Origin: Ganoderma boninense
Lineage: Eukaryota > Basidiomycota > Agaricomycetes > Polyporales > Polyporaceae
Assembly: GCA_002900995.3 (NCBI GenBank)
Contig: CM035306.1
Location: 930,001-994,000 of the forward strand
Reading direction: 5' to 3'
Length of the DNA: 64,000 nucleotides
The position numbers and the translations under genes were made by a program. Below, in pieces: positions 1 to 11,762 of the stretch; position 1 is the first letter of the stretch; each line of letters begins with the position of its first letter. The notes under the pieces are model-generated. The model did not search any database, was not told the DNA's origin, and was given only the letters and a program-made list of their open reading frames with translations.

Positions 1-1837
1 GGGGCTGCGCTGGGTCGATGAAACGCGAGAGGCCAAAGTCGGTCAGCTTGATGAGGGAGTGCGAAGGGAGCGGGCGGGCGAGGGGGTCCACGGTGAGCAG
101 GATGTCTGTACGAGGGTGGCTTCAATGTGAGGAACTTGTGGGGGACTTAGAGAGGAAGACGGTACTCACTTTCGAGCTTGATATCTCGGTGAACCAGCCC
201 CACGCTGTGCATCCACGCGACGGCGCGACACAGCTCGCCCCATATTCGTCTGACGAGTGGCTCATCCAGCCGAGCGTGGCTGATCGGGTTGTCGACCAAG
301 TCCAGGAGCTCTCCACCGCCCACATGTTCGAGCACCAGACAGTGATGTGTCGGCGTGCTGAACGAGTGCAAGTACGAGACTATCGACGGATGCGAGATAT
401 GCTAGACAAGACAGCATCAGTACACAAAGCATACGCGAAGCACCCATCAATTGCTCAATCTGTCTCAGATACCCGCGTCGTCGCAACAGGTGAGGTAAAT
501 AGTGCGTCAGCGAGCTCTCGCAAGGTTCCGGCTTATCTGTGCGAGAGTCTTCTGGGCGCCGCAGATACGGCGCGAGACATGCGGGACACGGGATTGGGAG
601 AATGGAAATGGGAATTCGGGATGCGGCGTGATACGGGTAGCGGACGGCAGACGCTCGGAAGACTCACCCGTAGCACTTCGACCTCGCGCACGAAGCTCAC
701 CCGCGACCGCGAGCTCGAGTCACACAGCTCCCGCCCAGTCATCTTCACCGCGACCAATCTCCCACCATTCCACTTGTGCCGCCCGACGATCTTCTTCTCC
801 CGGGGTATCTGATCCTGTGGCGAGAGCAAGGCGAACTCCGGTGCCGGCAGAGCGTCCCCCTCGCTCGCTGCCCGCTCCTTTGCCCAGTCGTGTTTGCGGG
901 TGGGGCGAGTTCCGTCGATGGTGCGTGACCGACGACCACGAAGGCTCTTGCTGCGCGCAAGCGACGACTTGCGGACGAGCTCGAGCGCGTTCAGCTGGCC
1001 TCTCATATCGCGCGCGAGCCATACGCTGCTGAAGCTCCCCGTCCCGAGGGGCTTGACGAGCTCGAGTTCAAGCGAAGTGCTCGACAACGTGACACCCGGC
1101 TGGAGCTTAGTCTGATCCGGCTCGGAGAGGGGCGGAGTCGGGGGACATGCAGTCACTGTCGGCGTGAGACGCGTGGAGGGCGGAAGCGGTTGCAGAGCGG
1201 GTGGGACTTGGGCCTGCTGATCCTCGACCGGGGACTCCGTCTGCTCACCTGCGTGGTAGGCTCCAGCTCCGGACGGGGCGCCCGTGTCGAGGTGGACGAA
1301 CTCTCGGCGCACGTTTGTCCCGTGCGAAGGCGGTGGATACTCGGACTCGCTCCCGTAGCGCGCACGAGAGGGGAAGAACCGAGAGAGGGGTGGCAGCGCG
1401 GTGCGGTGGGGCGGGGGAGATGTCGAGGTGTCGCGCGAGCCTGCACTGGAATGCGAGAACGAACGGATGCTCGGGGGCGGGGTGGGGAGGAGCGCGACGC
1501 CGAAGAAGTCGGCGTTGAGCGTGCGGGAGGGAATGGTGTACGGTATCCGAGGCGTCTCCTCGGCACTCGCGTCTGAACGATGGGCACTCACATCTGATGG
1601 TGCATCCGAGCCTGAGCCCGTGCGGGAGTTGGGGCGGGATTGAGGATTGGGAGGGGGGAGCGGCGTGGCGGCGTCGGCGAACGGGGAGCCAAAGAAGGCC
1701 TTTGTCTTGCTACCCGTTGGAGACGGCGGTGGCGAGGAGACGGATGACGCTGTCGTATATACGCTCAGATGTGAGGAGCGGGTGGAGGAGCTCTCGGAGG
1801 GGCATGGCGACAGACGATAGGCCCAGCTCTCGTGCAT
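1..1837 (-). CDS. Serine/threonine protein kinase, C-terminus cut by the window edge
   Basis: Seen: a Ser/Pro-rich, low-complexity N-terminus of about 260 residues precedes a kinase domain. The glycine loop reads LGTGSFSSVWLA, the VAVK lysine motif follows an inserted basic/Ser stretch, then come the catalytic loop VHRDIKLEN and the Mg-binding DFG in LTDFGLSRF. Three exons join in frame: 1837-668, 401-170 and 105 to the left edge. The two introns have GTGAGT donors. The first, at 402-667, is long (about 266 bp) for this genome, but the flanking residues (VEVLR / HISHPSIVSYL) are contiguous in kinases. Known: HRDxKxxN and DFG mark an active protein kinase. Inference: a fungal regulatory kinase with a disordered, probably phosphorylated N-terminal arm. 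Subfamily and substrate cannot be told from what is present. Confidence 0.85.
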
Positions 1838-2635
1838 GTCAGAGACTGGAGGAGGCTTGGGCAGGGTTGGCGGGAGACAAATACTTGTCGGCGGAGGGTT
1901 GCGATGCGATGTACGCTGTACAGAGGATGGAGGGAGGAGTCAAGGAGAGTGGGGGCGAGTGTCAGCCATGCGAGTGGGACCGGGGGAGATGGGAGAGAGG
2001 AGGAGAGCCTCGATCCGCGTCGTATCGCGTGGAGCGCCGCAGTCCGTCCCGATTCAACTCTGAAATTTCTCCCGATCCGGTCCGGTTTCCAACCTCCTTA
2101 CTTCCTCCCTGCTTCCTCCTCTCTCTCACCTCCGCATGGTCCCCCCTCAGTTAGAACTCAGTGGAGGCGAACCATCTAAAGGTCGAACGATGTTTCAGCT
2201 TCCATCGCTCGATATTCAGTGGAATGAGCAGCTCCCCGGGAAATGGGAGCGTCATTAGCACTGATGTCATAGCAGGTGCATGAACGGGGTCACTATGACT
2301 GCACCGTGCAGGATTCTTTGCCTCACGCCACTGCGGCTTCCTGCGGCACGCTTTCTGCATGAGCATGTATATGAGCGTAATCTGTGAACGTTGTATTGCG
2401 GAGTGGAGCGGCAGCTCTGGACTCCTGATGTATCTATGGGAATGAATGGTCCCTCCTACTCACCGTGGGCCACATGCGCTGAATGAACCTTGCATTTCGT
2501 GAAGCACGGCCGTTAAAGTCAGCCGCAGCTCGGTCCAGCCTCTGAGCGGCGCGTTTGACGTACGGATAGACGGCTGCGGCAAGGCAACTGTGGATTCAAA
2601 ATACGGGTACTCAGCATTCTACGGAAGGAAGGGGG
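1838..2635. other. Intergenic: kinase promoter and 3' side of the lyase gene
   Basis: No convincing coding exon was seen. The stretch at about 2085-2150 is pyrimidine-rich on the plus strand, so purine-rich on the strand of the kinase it precedes. Short open frames here have no recognisable motif. Confidence 0.4.
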
Positions 2636-4571
2636 CTATGCGTTAATCGCCATCGCGAAGTCCTTGAACCACGTAAACTGGTCCTTGGGCGTCGCGTACT
2701 TCCTCTCATGTCCGCCAAAGAACGTACTGCCAATGCGAGACCCTGCGTCAGCAACGTTCGTCCGGATAGAATTCTATCCCACGCAACATAACGCAACACA
2801 CCTGAAGAACAGCCCGCTGAACCCAACAGGCTCCGCCGCCTTCACCGAGATCGCCCCCGCAGGCGGCGCCACGATACCCGTCTCCATCGCCACCACGTAC
2901 GCCGTCTCCGTGTGTGTCGGGGCGACGATCACCGTCTGCGGCGGAGGCATGACCGTTACCACATCCGTCACTGTCTGAATACTGGTACTGGTACTGATGG
3001 CGGTCGAGAGGGGCGAGGAGGCTGCCGCGCCGGGCGAAATTGCGGCACCGGAACCGGGCCCGGGGGGATCGCCGCTGGCATTTCGATCTGGGGCAAACAC
3101 CGGAGTGTAGTCGCGCAGCGCCATCATGCGGATATCCGCGGACGCATCGGTATCATCTTGTTCCATGTCTGCTGGCGTTCTTCTGGGGAAGGTGCCTCGC
3201 CGTGCGGGGAAAGAAGGGAGGCGGGCGACACCGACGTTGATAGGAACTGAACGGTCGGGCGCTGCCATCCGGGGATCGCTCGGCAGGTACCGGGGACGGT
3301 GTTCTTCGGCCCAGAACCTGGAGATAGGGCACGTCGCGGTAGAACACGTCGGGTCGGTCGACGACGCGAACACCGTTGACGTCGAGCGTGAACGCACCGT
3401 CTTGCATGCCAGGCGTGTTCAGCGTTACGGTCTGCTTGACGTGCGTCCAGTTTCCAGCTGCGAACCTGAAAGAGCCGCGCCCGATAGATAGCCCATAGTC
3501 CGAGTCACAGATAGATAGCGGCGGGGTAGCACAGAGCGCCTCGGTTTGCTTATCTTTCGGAGCGTACTGCATGAAGAGCCACGTTAAGTGACCCTGCGAC
3601 GGCAAATAATTTCGCGCGTGATAAGGGCTCACCAGGTATAGCTCGCCAAGCCCCTCCTCCCGCCACATAAGCCGTGTGCTGAAGCAGCTCGTCGCAGCGT
3701 CCCCGCCAGAACACCCCTCATGTCCGCCATAGATACCAGGAAGCTTCCCAGCCTCGACCCAGTCAAAGTCCGAGGGGAAGAACACGCTGTACTCCAGAGA
3801 AACATTCTTCGCACTCCCAATGTCCAGCGGCGCAGCATAGAAGTCGGCGCCACCCACAGGTTCTTGCGCAGGGTCGATCGAGTCCGCGGGGTAATACAGC
3901 TGCAGGAACGAGCTAGATGCCTGTTGCGGGGGCGGCGGGATGATTCCAGACAAGACAGCAGAGACAAGGGCGGCCACGGTCTTGGCCAGTGTCTGGGTGA
4001 TGGCGTCGACGCCTTGCATCAGGGACGGAAGGGCCATGTTCTGCGTGTCCGCTGGAGGATCGTTCACGATGATGCGCATATTCCCTTGGCCGCTGGCGAA
4101 ATTCTTGACGTTGAATGCGGAGAGGTCCGTCATTTGGGGTGGGGCGAACCATGTCGTTGGATGTACCGACTCTGTCGTGGACGTAGTCCCCGCAGGCGAG
4201 GAAGACGGGGTAGCAGGCGGTATGATGGTGATCGTGTCAGTGACCGTCTGCGTGGAGCCTGTAGCCGTCACAGCAGATGCAGGCAGGTAAACTGTAGAAG
4301 TGACTGTAATCGTTGACGTAGCTAGAGCAGGTAATGAGGAGGCCACAGCCGCCTGGCCTCCCACAGATGTCGAACCGGGACCAGAAGCACTGGTATTTGA
4401 GCTAGTGGCGATCGTCATGGGCACCAGTCCTTGCGTGGAAGAGTAAATTGCAGACGATATCGTCGCGTTGCCAGCAACAGCGAGGCTTGACGTACTGTTC
4501 GACTTCAGAGGCATGGCCATCGCGAGGAAAGTAGCGAGACTAGCTGAGAGCACCACAGCCGTCAAGGCCAT
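2636..4571 (-). CDS. Secreted polysaccharide lyase, PL14-like
   Basis: Role by family: PL14-type lyases cleave uronate-containing polysaccharides outside the cell by beta-elimination. Seen: a hydrophobic N-terminus, then a long Ser/Thr/Val-rich region, then the lyase core with LEYSVFFPSDFDWVEAGKLPG, GIYGGHEGCSGG, the MWREEGLGELYLYAP segment and FRFAAGNWTHVKQTV. The core ends in FFGGHERKYATPKDQ near the stop. Exon junctions: an intron at 3567-3632 (66 bp, in frame and without a stop, so retention would be silent), a probable short intron near 3190-3240, and a last intron near 2730-2800 that rebuilds GLFFSTFFGGHE. Odd: a Pro/Ser/Thr-rich linker of over 100 residues interrupts the domain between FYRDVPYL and GFSGLFF. 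I believe such linkers occur in basidiomycete members of the family. It starts divergently from the dioxygenase gene. Confidence 0.8.
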
Positions 4572-5203
4572 GTCACAGCACCTGCAGGGCTAGGAGCAGC
4601 GGATAGAATGACGAAAAATGCCACGCATACAGGCGCGAGGAGAGAGAGGAGACCCTATGCTGGAGGCGGACCAGACATTTCGTTCGTGCCCAGCAAAGTA
4701 GCCAGAGAGAAATCAACCCCATCGGTCTTGTATGCGTTCAATATGGAGTGTAAGACATGCCTGAGCGTAAATGAGCCTCGACGTGAAGTGCGATGTGAGA
4801 CCACAGGCGTACCTTGGTTTTTCCTCCCGACAGTGTGTCACAACCCAAACCCAGGAGAGCTTTTGGCTGAGTGACCGGACAGTCAATTGTCCCTCGGCGT
4901 GTCATGGTACTGCTAATCCAGGAGCATGAAAGTCGAAGAGGTAGCTGGTAGACGTACAGGAAGTCCTCTAGCTGCAAGCCCAGGGGCCAAGTGAAAATGG
5001 TGGGAGGAGAAGCAGCAAGAACGCTGTGCAATGGCGACGGCGCCCGCTGGGCGTCCCTGGTCGTGATGCCCATGCTCCTCACCAAATTGGCCATGGATAT
5101 ACTCCTTCTCCGTCTACGCACGAAAATGCATCTTCTCTCTTCTCTCACACCACGACCAACCCGATCAGCAGCAGCGTGAACCCCTTGGACGAACGCTTTG
5201 ACA
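4572..5203. other. Divergent promoter region, no gene seen
   Basis: This lies between the lyase (minus) and the dioxygenase-like gene (plus). Open frames on both strands lack family features. A TATA-like element (GGATATAC) sits near 5094-5101, about 100 bp before the plus-strand start. Confidence 0.4.
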
Positions 5204-6180
5204 ATGGCACCGTGCACGGACCTGAAGGAAGTGGTCGAATCCGAAATCAAGTGAGCCAAAATTCTATCAGTACCTGCTTCTACCCAAGGGAAGCTGATCT
5301 CGAATCGACTTACAGAGAATGGCATTTCCGTGCGTGCCAGCCCATACAATCTCTGCTTGCTGTATGCTGACAATGCCGTGGGGTCAATCCGTTAGACATC
5401 TACTTCCACCAGAGGAACGCCGATGAGCACCACGCTGCGCTCGAGCTCCGGGACGCTGTTCTTCGTCTGAGGCGCGATGGTGCGTTCGTTGCAGTCCCTC
5501 TTTTCCGCGTGAACACGGACCCTATTGGCCCGCACCCCGTGGGTGAGTTCTAGTCCTTCCGAAGCACGAGCAATCTGGCTGAAGGCGGCATGTTAGGGTC
5601 GTACGAGATCTGGTGCCCATCTGAATCGTTCGCGTCCGTCTACTCCTACCTGGCTCTGAACAGAGGAGACTTGAGGTCTGTCGTCAGCCCCATCTTCAGA
5701 CCTTTCTTCTAATCTGACGCACGCCTTTTAGCGTCCTCATCCATCCTCTGACCCGTGAGGAGGTATGTCTCCCACAGCCCTCTCCTAATTATAATCATCC
5801 TCACTGAGTGGATGGAATCATGGGTAATCGCCTTCCAGCGGAAGTAAGCCGGGTTTCCACCATATTGGCACCATTCACCGCTGACCCACGCCCCAGGGAC
5901 CACGAGGTTCGTCACGCTTGGCTCGGTCCAGCTTTCCCCCTCGACCTGTCTGCGCTCCCGGTCAAGAGCGACAACGTCCCCCTCCAGTACCCTAGCCTCA
6001 GTGAGTAGGGTGCTCTTCATAGGGCGCTTGAACGGTCGTTCTGATCCATCCCCTGCAGAGCTTGGGTACTCGTCTACCGCGCCGAAGCTGTCCTTGGAAG
6101 AGCGCAAGCGGATTGGCGGGAACGTGGAGCAGATCCTTCGGCACGAGAAGGAGGCTGCAAAAGCTCCGAGCGACCAGTAG
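5204..6180 (+). CDS. DOPA 4,5-dioxygenase-like extradiol ring-cleavage enzyme
   Basis: Role by family: these small cupin-free proteins open the ring of L-DOPA and similar catechols, giving betalamic acid or muscaflavin in pigmented fungi; many homologues have no known substrate. Seen: splicing gives MAPCTDLKEVVESEIK, then EWHFHIYFHQ, VPLFRVNTDPIGPHPVGSYE, SVLIHPLT, HAWLGPAFPLDL, and a C-terminal helix rich in Glu/Lys. The conserved His residues of EWHFHIYFHQ, PHPVG and LIHPLT are candidate metal ligands. Exons: 5204-5250, 5316-5329 (14 nt), 5396-5542, 5597-5675, 5732-5762, then about 5896-6008 and the last exon to 6180. The join after LTREE at 5762 does not keep frame with the obvious acceptor before DHEVRHAW. 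Either a small exon is missed or a base is wrong there. Confidence 0.75.
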
Positions 6181-6561
6181 CTTCGCCAGCTTCAGTTGCT
6201 GTTGTGCGATGATGCTCCAATGTAGACCATATCTTGTACCACACGTATAGATGGAGGTGTTTTACAGGCCGACAGATGGCCGACAGATATGTTTCCGATG
6301 TCCGCGCGGGAGGGCTGACTTTGTTGAACTTGAGGGAACCGGAGGGGACTTGAGGTCGAAGCGCCGGGGTGGGTCTGGGCGCCTCGTGTCTGTTAGCCTA
6401 TCCCCGCCTCCTTGCACTTCGCCATGAGTCAATCCGACCTTCGGCCCCCATCGACCTCAAAGTCAAAGCCCCCTCCTCCGGGCGCAGCACCCAACCCCCA
6501 CGAACGCACGTCCATCCAAGGCCCCTAAGGCGTCTCAGCTACTTCAGTGGACCTGTCCATC
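6181..6561. other. Intergenic: 3' region of the dioxygenase gene and PRO1 promoter
   Basis: No coding exon was seen. The sequence is mixed, with short pyrimidine runs before the PRO1 start and no clear TATA box. Confidence 0.4.
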
Positions 6562-8561
6562 ATGGCGCGCCCACGGCATGCTCCATCGCAGACGATTGTG
6601 ATCAAGCTCGGTACGTGAGGCTGCTTCGGGCTCGGAGCGCGGAGGCAAGGGACTGACGGAGGGCATACGTGCGTGCGTGCGTGCGTGCGTGCGTATGCAG
6701 GGACGTCGTCGATCGTGCACGAGACGACGCACCAGCCGCTCCTGTCGACGCTGTCGGCGATCGTCGAGACCGTCGTAGCCCTTCGCGAGCACGGACACAA
6801 GGTCGTGCTCGTCAGCTCGGGCGCGATTGGGGTCGGGCTGAAGCGGATGGAGGTCGCGTCGCGGCCGAAGAGTCTGTCGAAAAAGCAGGTGCGTCGTCCT
6901 CGAGCGTTCTCTTCGCGTGCGTTTGGACGAGCCTCGAGCGTGCTGTTGTTAGGCTTTGGCGGCGATTGGGCAGGGACGCCTCATCGCGCTGTGGGATAAC
7001 CTGTTCGGACAGCTCGGGCAGCCCATCGCGCAGGTCTTGCTGACGCGCGGTGACATCTCCGACGTGAGTCTCTTTTTTGCCATGTATGCGCGGACCCTTC
7101 CATGACATCCTGACTTGTAGCGGACGCGCTATCTGAATGCAGTCAATACATTCAAAGAGCTATTGTCGATGGGTGTGGTCCCCATCGTCAACGAAAACGA
7201 TACCGTGTCCGTCAGCGTGAGTGCAACGCTCAACGAGGTACATGGTATTCGTTGACGAAATGCATTTAGGAAATCAAATTCGGCGACAACGACACATTAT
7301 CCGCGATTACTTCCTCTATGCTACATGCAGACTATCTGTTCTTGCTCACCGACGTTGACGGATTGTATACCTCCAACCCTCGAAAAGACCCCAATGCCGC
7401 TAGGATAGACATCGTGTCCTCGATCGATACCATTAGGACCCAAGGTATGCATTCACCTCTCGCGCTCGCACAGCGACCATGCACTTACTGTTCATGAACA
7501 GTTAGCACTACCACTCTCGGTTCAAATCTTGGGCACTGGCGGCATGGAGACCAAGCTCATTGCTGCCGAGATCGCGACGGCCGCGGGTGTAACGACGATC
7601 ATCACCTCCAGCAAGGACCCAAAAAATATCTTCAAGATCATCGAGTACAGCACCCAGCTCAAGTCCGGCGCAAACACCCCCCTCACCGGCTTGCAGTCTG
7701 GACGATCAAGTCCCGAACCGCATCTCCTCTCGCCAACTCCCACTCTAGTTGGAGCGTCAGCATCGTCGAGCGAATCCGTCACCCCAAGTGCATCTACTAC
7801 CAATATCCGACCCCGCTGGTCAGACCGCCACATACAGCGTTCATTCCTTCCGCAATACCGCTCCGCGACCTGAAGTCCTGGACAAGTCACACGCTTTTCC
7901 CTGCTGGGAGCGTCATCATCGACGGTGGTGCACATCACGTCCTCTCAAAGCGCGAGTCTGGTGGACGACTGCTGTCAGCCGGCGTCATTGGCGTCCGAGG
8001 GGCCTTCGCATCGGGACAAGCTGTTCGGATTGCCATCCGAAGGCGTCGGCCGGGGGACGGATCCGAGGCGAGTGCTGCGTCCGACAGAGCGGACGCCGAC
8101 GGTGAGGGTCCGACCGCCACCGGCCATGCGCGAGCAAAGTATCCGGACGGCAACGTAATCACGGAACCCAACACGCCCGAAATCAACGCGGCGGCGTCGC
8201 TGAGCTCGTCGATTTCGTCGATATCGACCCTGGAGCACATGATGCCGCTGGACGAGGAGATGACGCCGTCGCTGTCGTACAAGGCGCTGCCGGACGAGGA
8301 CACGGTTGTCATCGAGCGTGTGGCTGGAGAGGATTCTGCCGAGTGGGAGCTGGAGGAGGTGGGGCGGGGGCTTGCGAACTATAATTCGGCACAGATCGAG
8401 CGGGTGAAGGGACTGAGAAGGTATTGGGTTCTGCCATCGATATGGATCCGTTCTGATGCTGACCGCGCTCTGTTCACAGCTCCTACATCGCTCAGCTGCT
8501 GGGATACGCGGACTCTGAGTATGTTGTAGAGAACATTACGATTCGTGTGCCCCCGTCGTAG
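6562..8561 (+). CDS. PRO1: Glutamate 5-kinase (gamma-glutamyl kinase), proline biosynthesis
   Basis: Role: phosphorylates L-glutamate to gamma-glutamyl phosphate, the first and feedback-controlled step to proline in the cytosol. Seen: [80 protein letters not shown] and [13 protein letters not shown] form the amino-acid-kinase fold. A C-terminal PUA-like part follows ([29 protein letters not shown], then [16 protein letters not shown]). Introns are short; intron 1 carries a GCGT repeat. A probable intron at 7756-7823 joins the kinase to the PUA part. Odd: a Ser/Pro/Thr-rich linker follows the kinase, and about 110 acidic, Ser-rich residues are inserted inside the PUA part (about 8050-8400). 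The start ATG sits in CATCATGGCG; no better upstream start was seen. Confidence 0.93.
6668..6694 (+). repeat. Tetranucleotide microsatellite (GCGT)n in PRO1 intron 1
   Basis: About 6.75 copies of the CGTG/GCGT unit run without interruption just before the intron acceptor (GTATGCAG). This is likely a length-variable locus. Confidence 0.9.
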
Positions 8562-8886
8562 TGGAGGCGCATATGCATCTTCATGATTCTCAGGGAATCT
8601 CTGGAGTCTCGAGACAGTGACGGTGTGGACGAGGGACCAGGGTACGTGCATTTCAGGCAATTGCGGGGCTCCGGATAGGAACAGATAGGCGCTCACGCCA
8701 TCGCACGTGGGTGGCCCTTTGTTTGTTCGCAGCAAACATCGGACTTTGCGAGAATTGCGGAGCGCCGAGAAAAAGCTATGACTTTACCTGACCCTCTTCC
8801 TCCACTGCCCCTCCTCACCTCCTGGCTCCCGCTCCCTACCCTACCTTAGCTCTCATATATGCTCTAATTGTCTTGGAACTACACCC
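8562..8886. other. Intergenic: PRO1 3' region and PRS promoter
   Basis: There is no coding exon. A strongly pyrimidine-rich tract (about 8785-8850, mostly C/T) lies just before the PRS start, as is common in front of fungal housekeeping genes. Confidence 0.5.
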
Positions 8887-10346
8887 ATGTTGCGCGGGAA
8901 CTCTGTCAGGATCCTCACCGGTGCGTCGTCATGACTTCCTTGTCCATCCGTGGCCATCCGCGCTGACAGGAGGCGGCTTACCACCTGTAGGGAACAGCCA
9001 TCCCGGGCTCGCCCAAGCCGTGGTCGAGCGGTGAGCTTCTGCTTTCCATGGGACTGCGCTGCCGTCCCGTGGGCAGTCATTCATCCCGCTTTCAGACTCA
9101 ACGTACCCCTCACTCCTTGCACGGTCAAGAAGTTTTCCAATGGCGAGATCAACGTCAAAATTGCCGAGTCCGTCCGTGACGAGGATGTCTACATCATCCA
9201 GACAGGCTGCACCGACGTGAACGACAACCTCATGGAGCTCCTCATCCTCATTTCTGCCTGCAAGGGCGCGTCCGCTCGCCGGATCACGGCCGTCATCCCC
9301 TGCTACCCCTACGCGCGCATGGACAAGAAGGACAAGTCGCGCGCCCCCATCACTGCCAAGCTCGTCGCGAACATGCTCGCGGTCGCCGGCTGCGACCATG
9401 TCATCACCATGGACCTGCACGCGAGCCAGATCCAGGGCTTCTTCGACTTCCCGGTCGACAACCTCTACTCCGAACCGCTCATGATTTCGTACATCAAGAG
9501 GAACATCGAAGACTGGCGGAACAGCATCATCGTCAGTCCGGATGCCGGAGGTGCGAAGCGGTGCGTGTTCTGTGCGCCGATCCCCCTATATGCGCATGTT
9601 CGGGTGCGGGTGCCGTCATGCTGACGTATGACGTAGGGTGACCGCCATTGCGGACAAGCTCGGAGTCGAATTCGCGTTGATTCATCGAGAGCGCAAGCGG
9701 AACCCGGGCGGCCCGGAGAAGATGGAGGTGCTCGTTGGAGATGTACGCGACAAGGTGCGCGTCTTTGTCGAGGCCAGCCCGCTGATCATGTATTAACTGG
9801 GCCCGATGCACTTCAAGGTTGCGATCCTGGTCGATGATATGATAGATACCGGGAACACCCTTGCGCTGGCCGCTCGCTCGCTCGCTGATAACGGCGCGAA
9901 GAGGGTGTATGCCCTGATCTCTCATGGTACGTAGCGCTGGATGGTCCTGAGCACGCAGAAACCCTAATCGGGCGTGTGATCTGCAAGGTCTGTTGTCGGA
10001 GACGAACATGAAAATGATTGAAGGGCTCCCCATTGAGCAGCTTGTGGTACGTCGGCCTTTCTCAGCGTTTTCATGACATGGCGGCCGGCTATTGACGCCC
10101 CGCTGTACGTGGGTTCGGTACCGACTTCCTGTGTCTCACGCACTACCGCCACAGGTCACCAACACTGTTCCCCAAAAGCAGCACGAGGCTGCGTGCTCGA
10201 AGCTCGTCACGATGGACGTGAGCCCTACCATCGCAGAGAGTATCCGCCGCACGCACAACGGGGAGAGCATTTCACTACTGTTTGGCGACTGGGCGGAGGG
10301 AGTGGGTGTGAATGGTGTTGGTGTGAATGGTCTCGGTATGTATTGA
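8887..10346 (+). CDS. PRS: Ribose-phosphate pyrophosphokinase (PRPP synthetase)
   Basis: Role: transfers pyrophosphate from ATP to ribose 5-phosphate, giving PRPP for nucleotide, His and Trp synthesis; a cytosolic oligomer. Seen: [12 protein letters not shown] spliced to [33 protein letters not shown]-loop [48 protein letters not shown] and the PRPP-binding motif [18 protein letters not shown]. At least five introns are supported by conserved residues across them (AKR/VTA, VRDK/VAIL, EQLV/VTNT). The length, a little over 320 residues, fits the short catalytic type without a large insertion. The C-terminus after SISLLFG is a Gly/Val/Asn tail with a repeated GVGVNG unit encoded by near-identical 15-nt repeats. 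Alternatively a final intron could begin at the GTATGT near 10336, replacing the last few residues. Confidence 0.93.
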
Positions 10347-10886
10347 TCATTTAGACTTGCATCATTCTTGCATGGGACGTGGACGCATAAACCAAAATGT
10401 ACCATTATCATATCATCCACAGCAATGGACTAGAGGAGCATACATGCATCACTTGCGCATTTGCGACACAAGTCCTCATCCGCGGACATACCCCTTTCGT
10501 GTGTATGTTACCATGGTGAGACCCCGTGGTCATTGCAGAAGATGGGAGCGCGGACGGCAGGCTTCCCACTGGCGTTGTCCGGTAACATATTCAGCCGGTG
10601 AGTTGGTGGTCTGTCTCCTTTCGACATCGCTCTCAGGTTCTCACATAACGCAATGAAGGTTAGCTGTAGATTGGGTGATTCTAGATAGTCCGTGAGCAGC
10701 GGACCGCACCCACAGGTCGGGTGCTTCAGCCCCACTCGATAAAGTACGAGGCTTCGCTGCGTGGCCCCCTCATCCTGACTGGCCACCGCTCCGTGCCAGA
10801 CCCACAGGATTTTTTTCCGATTCTTTCTGCCGTCTCCCCGTGCTTGGTTGTTTGTTGCTAGAGGGCCCTGCGCGGTTCCAGATTCG
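10347..10886. other. Intergenic, no gene seen
   Basis: This spans the PRS 3' region and the promoter of the DUF6593-like gene. Open frames are short and have no family features. A pyrimidine-rich patch (TTTTTTTCCGATTCTTTCTGCC) near 10808-10829 precedes the next start. Confidence 0.4.
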
Positions 10887-11762
10887 ATGCAGACGACCTC
10901 CGTCTACCACATCCGGTCGTCCGGCGCGTCCTCGGGCAGGGCGGACAAGCTCGTGCTCACGACGACGTCCCTGCGCAACGTCGTGCTCGCGAACGCGTCC
11001 GACGTGCTCTACTACGAGGTCGTCACGCCGCCCTGGGAGCGCCACCGCACGCGCGTGACGCGGCTCGACGTCAAGACGCAGGAGTTCGCCGTCGTCGCGG
11101 AGATGCTCAACGGCCCGGGGCGCGCCCCCGGGGACACGCGCGGCAGCAGGGAGGACGAGGCGAAGCGGGCGATGGCGCTCCGGATGTACGGTGGCGGGGA
11201 GTACAAGCCCGTGCACGAGTTTTTGCACTGCGAGGAGAGCAGGGCTGGGGGTGCTGGGGCCGCCAGCAGCGGTGGGAGGGATCGGAAGGGGAAAGGGAGG
11301 ATGAAGGACGACGGCGAGGAAATGTCAGATTGCTTTGGCCGGGTCTTGTGGTTGGTCGTGCGTATGCTGATGTGTGCCCCCAAAGACAGGCGTGGTTCCG
11401 GGGCAAAGACGGGAAGAAGTACATATGGTACGCAGACAAGAAGCGGCTAGAGGTACGTGGTCCCCCCCTCTAGCGCTGCAGAAGTATCCGGTGGGGCTGA
11501 TGGCGTGCAGTTGCTGCGTGACGACCGCCCGGACGAACCGGTGGCGTCGTATCACAAGGAGGAGCGGCTGCTGCACGTCCTCCGGATGTCGCAGTTCCCC
11601 TACCTCGAGGTCGACCGCGACCCTACTGTCATCGAGAGCTTGGACTATATCGTCAGTGAGTGCAGGCTGTTGCTGTGCTTCGTTGGCTGCGTTATGAATG
11701 TGCTGGTTGCAGTCTCTTTTCTCCTCGTGGAGCGACTTCGGAGAGAACGCGGGTGTAGTTGA
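10887..11762 (+). CDS. DUF6593-like protein of unknown function
   Basis: Seen: MQTTSVYHIRSSGASS, a beta-rich segment with LYYEVVTPPWERHRTRVTRLD, a polar Gly/Ser/Lys-rich stretch, then AWFRGKDGKKYIWYADKKRL, LLRDDRPDEPVASYHKEE, and a hydrophobic end (LDYIVVSFLLVERLRRERGCS is spliced over an intron near 11655-11711). Known: DUF6593 proteins are abundant in basidiomycetes and share an F-x-W/Y-rich beta fold reminiscent of tubby/phospholipid-scramblase-like domains; none has a set role. The exon before AWFRG probably ends near 11320, within the GDGEE/MSD region, and the donor is not certain. An upstream in-frame ATG at 10848 is possible, but the ATG at 10887 starts the conserved part. Inference only: membrane-proximal protein. 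The assignment rests on pattern, not on a database search. Confidence 0.6.
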
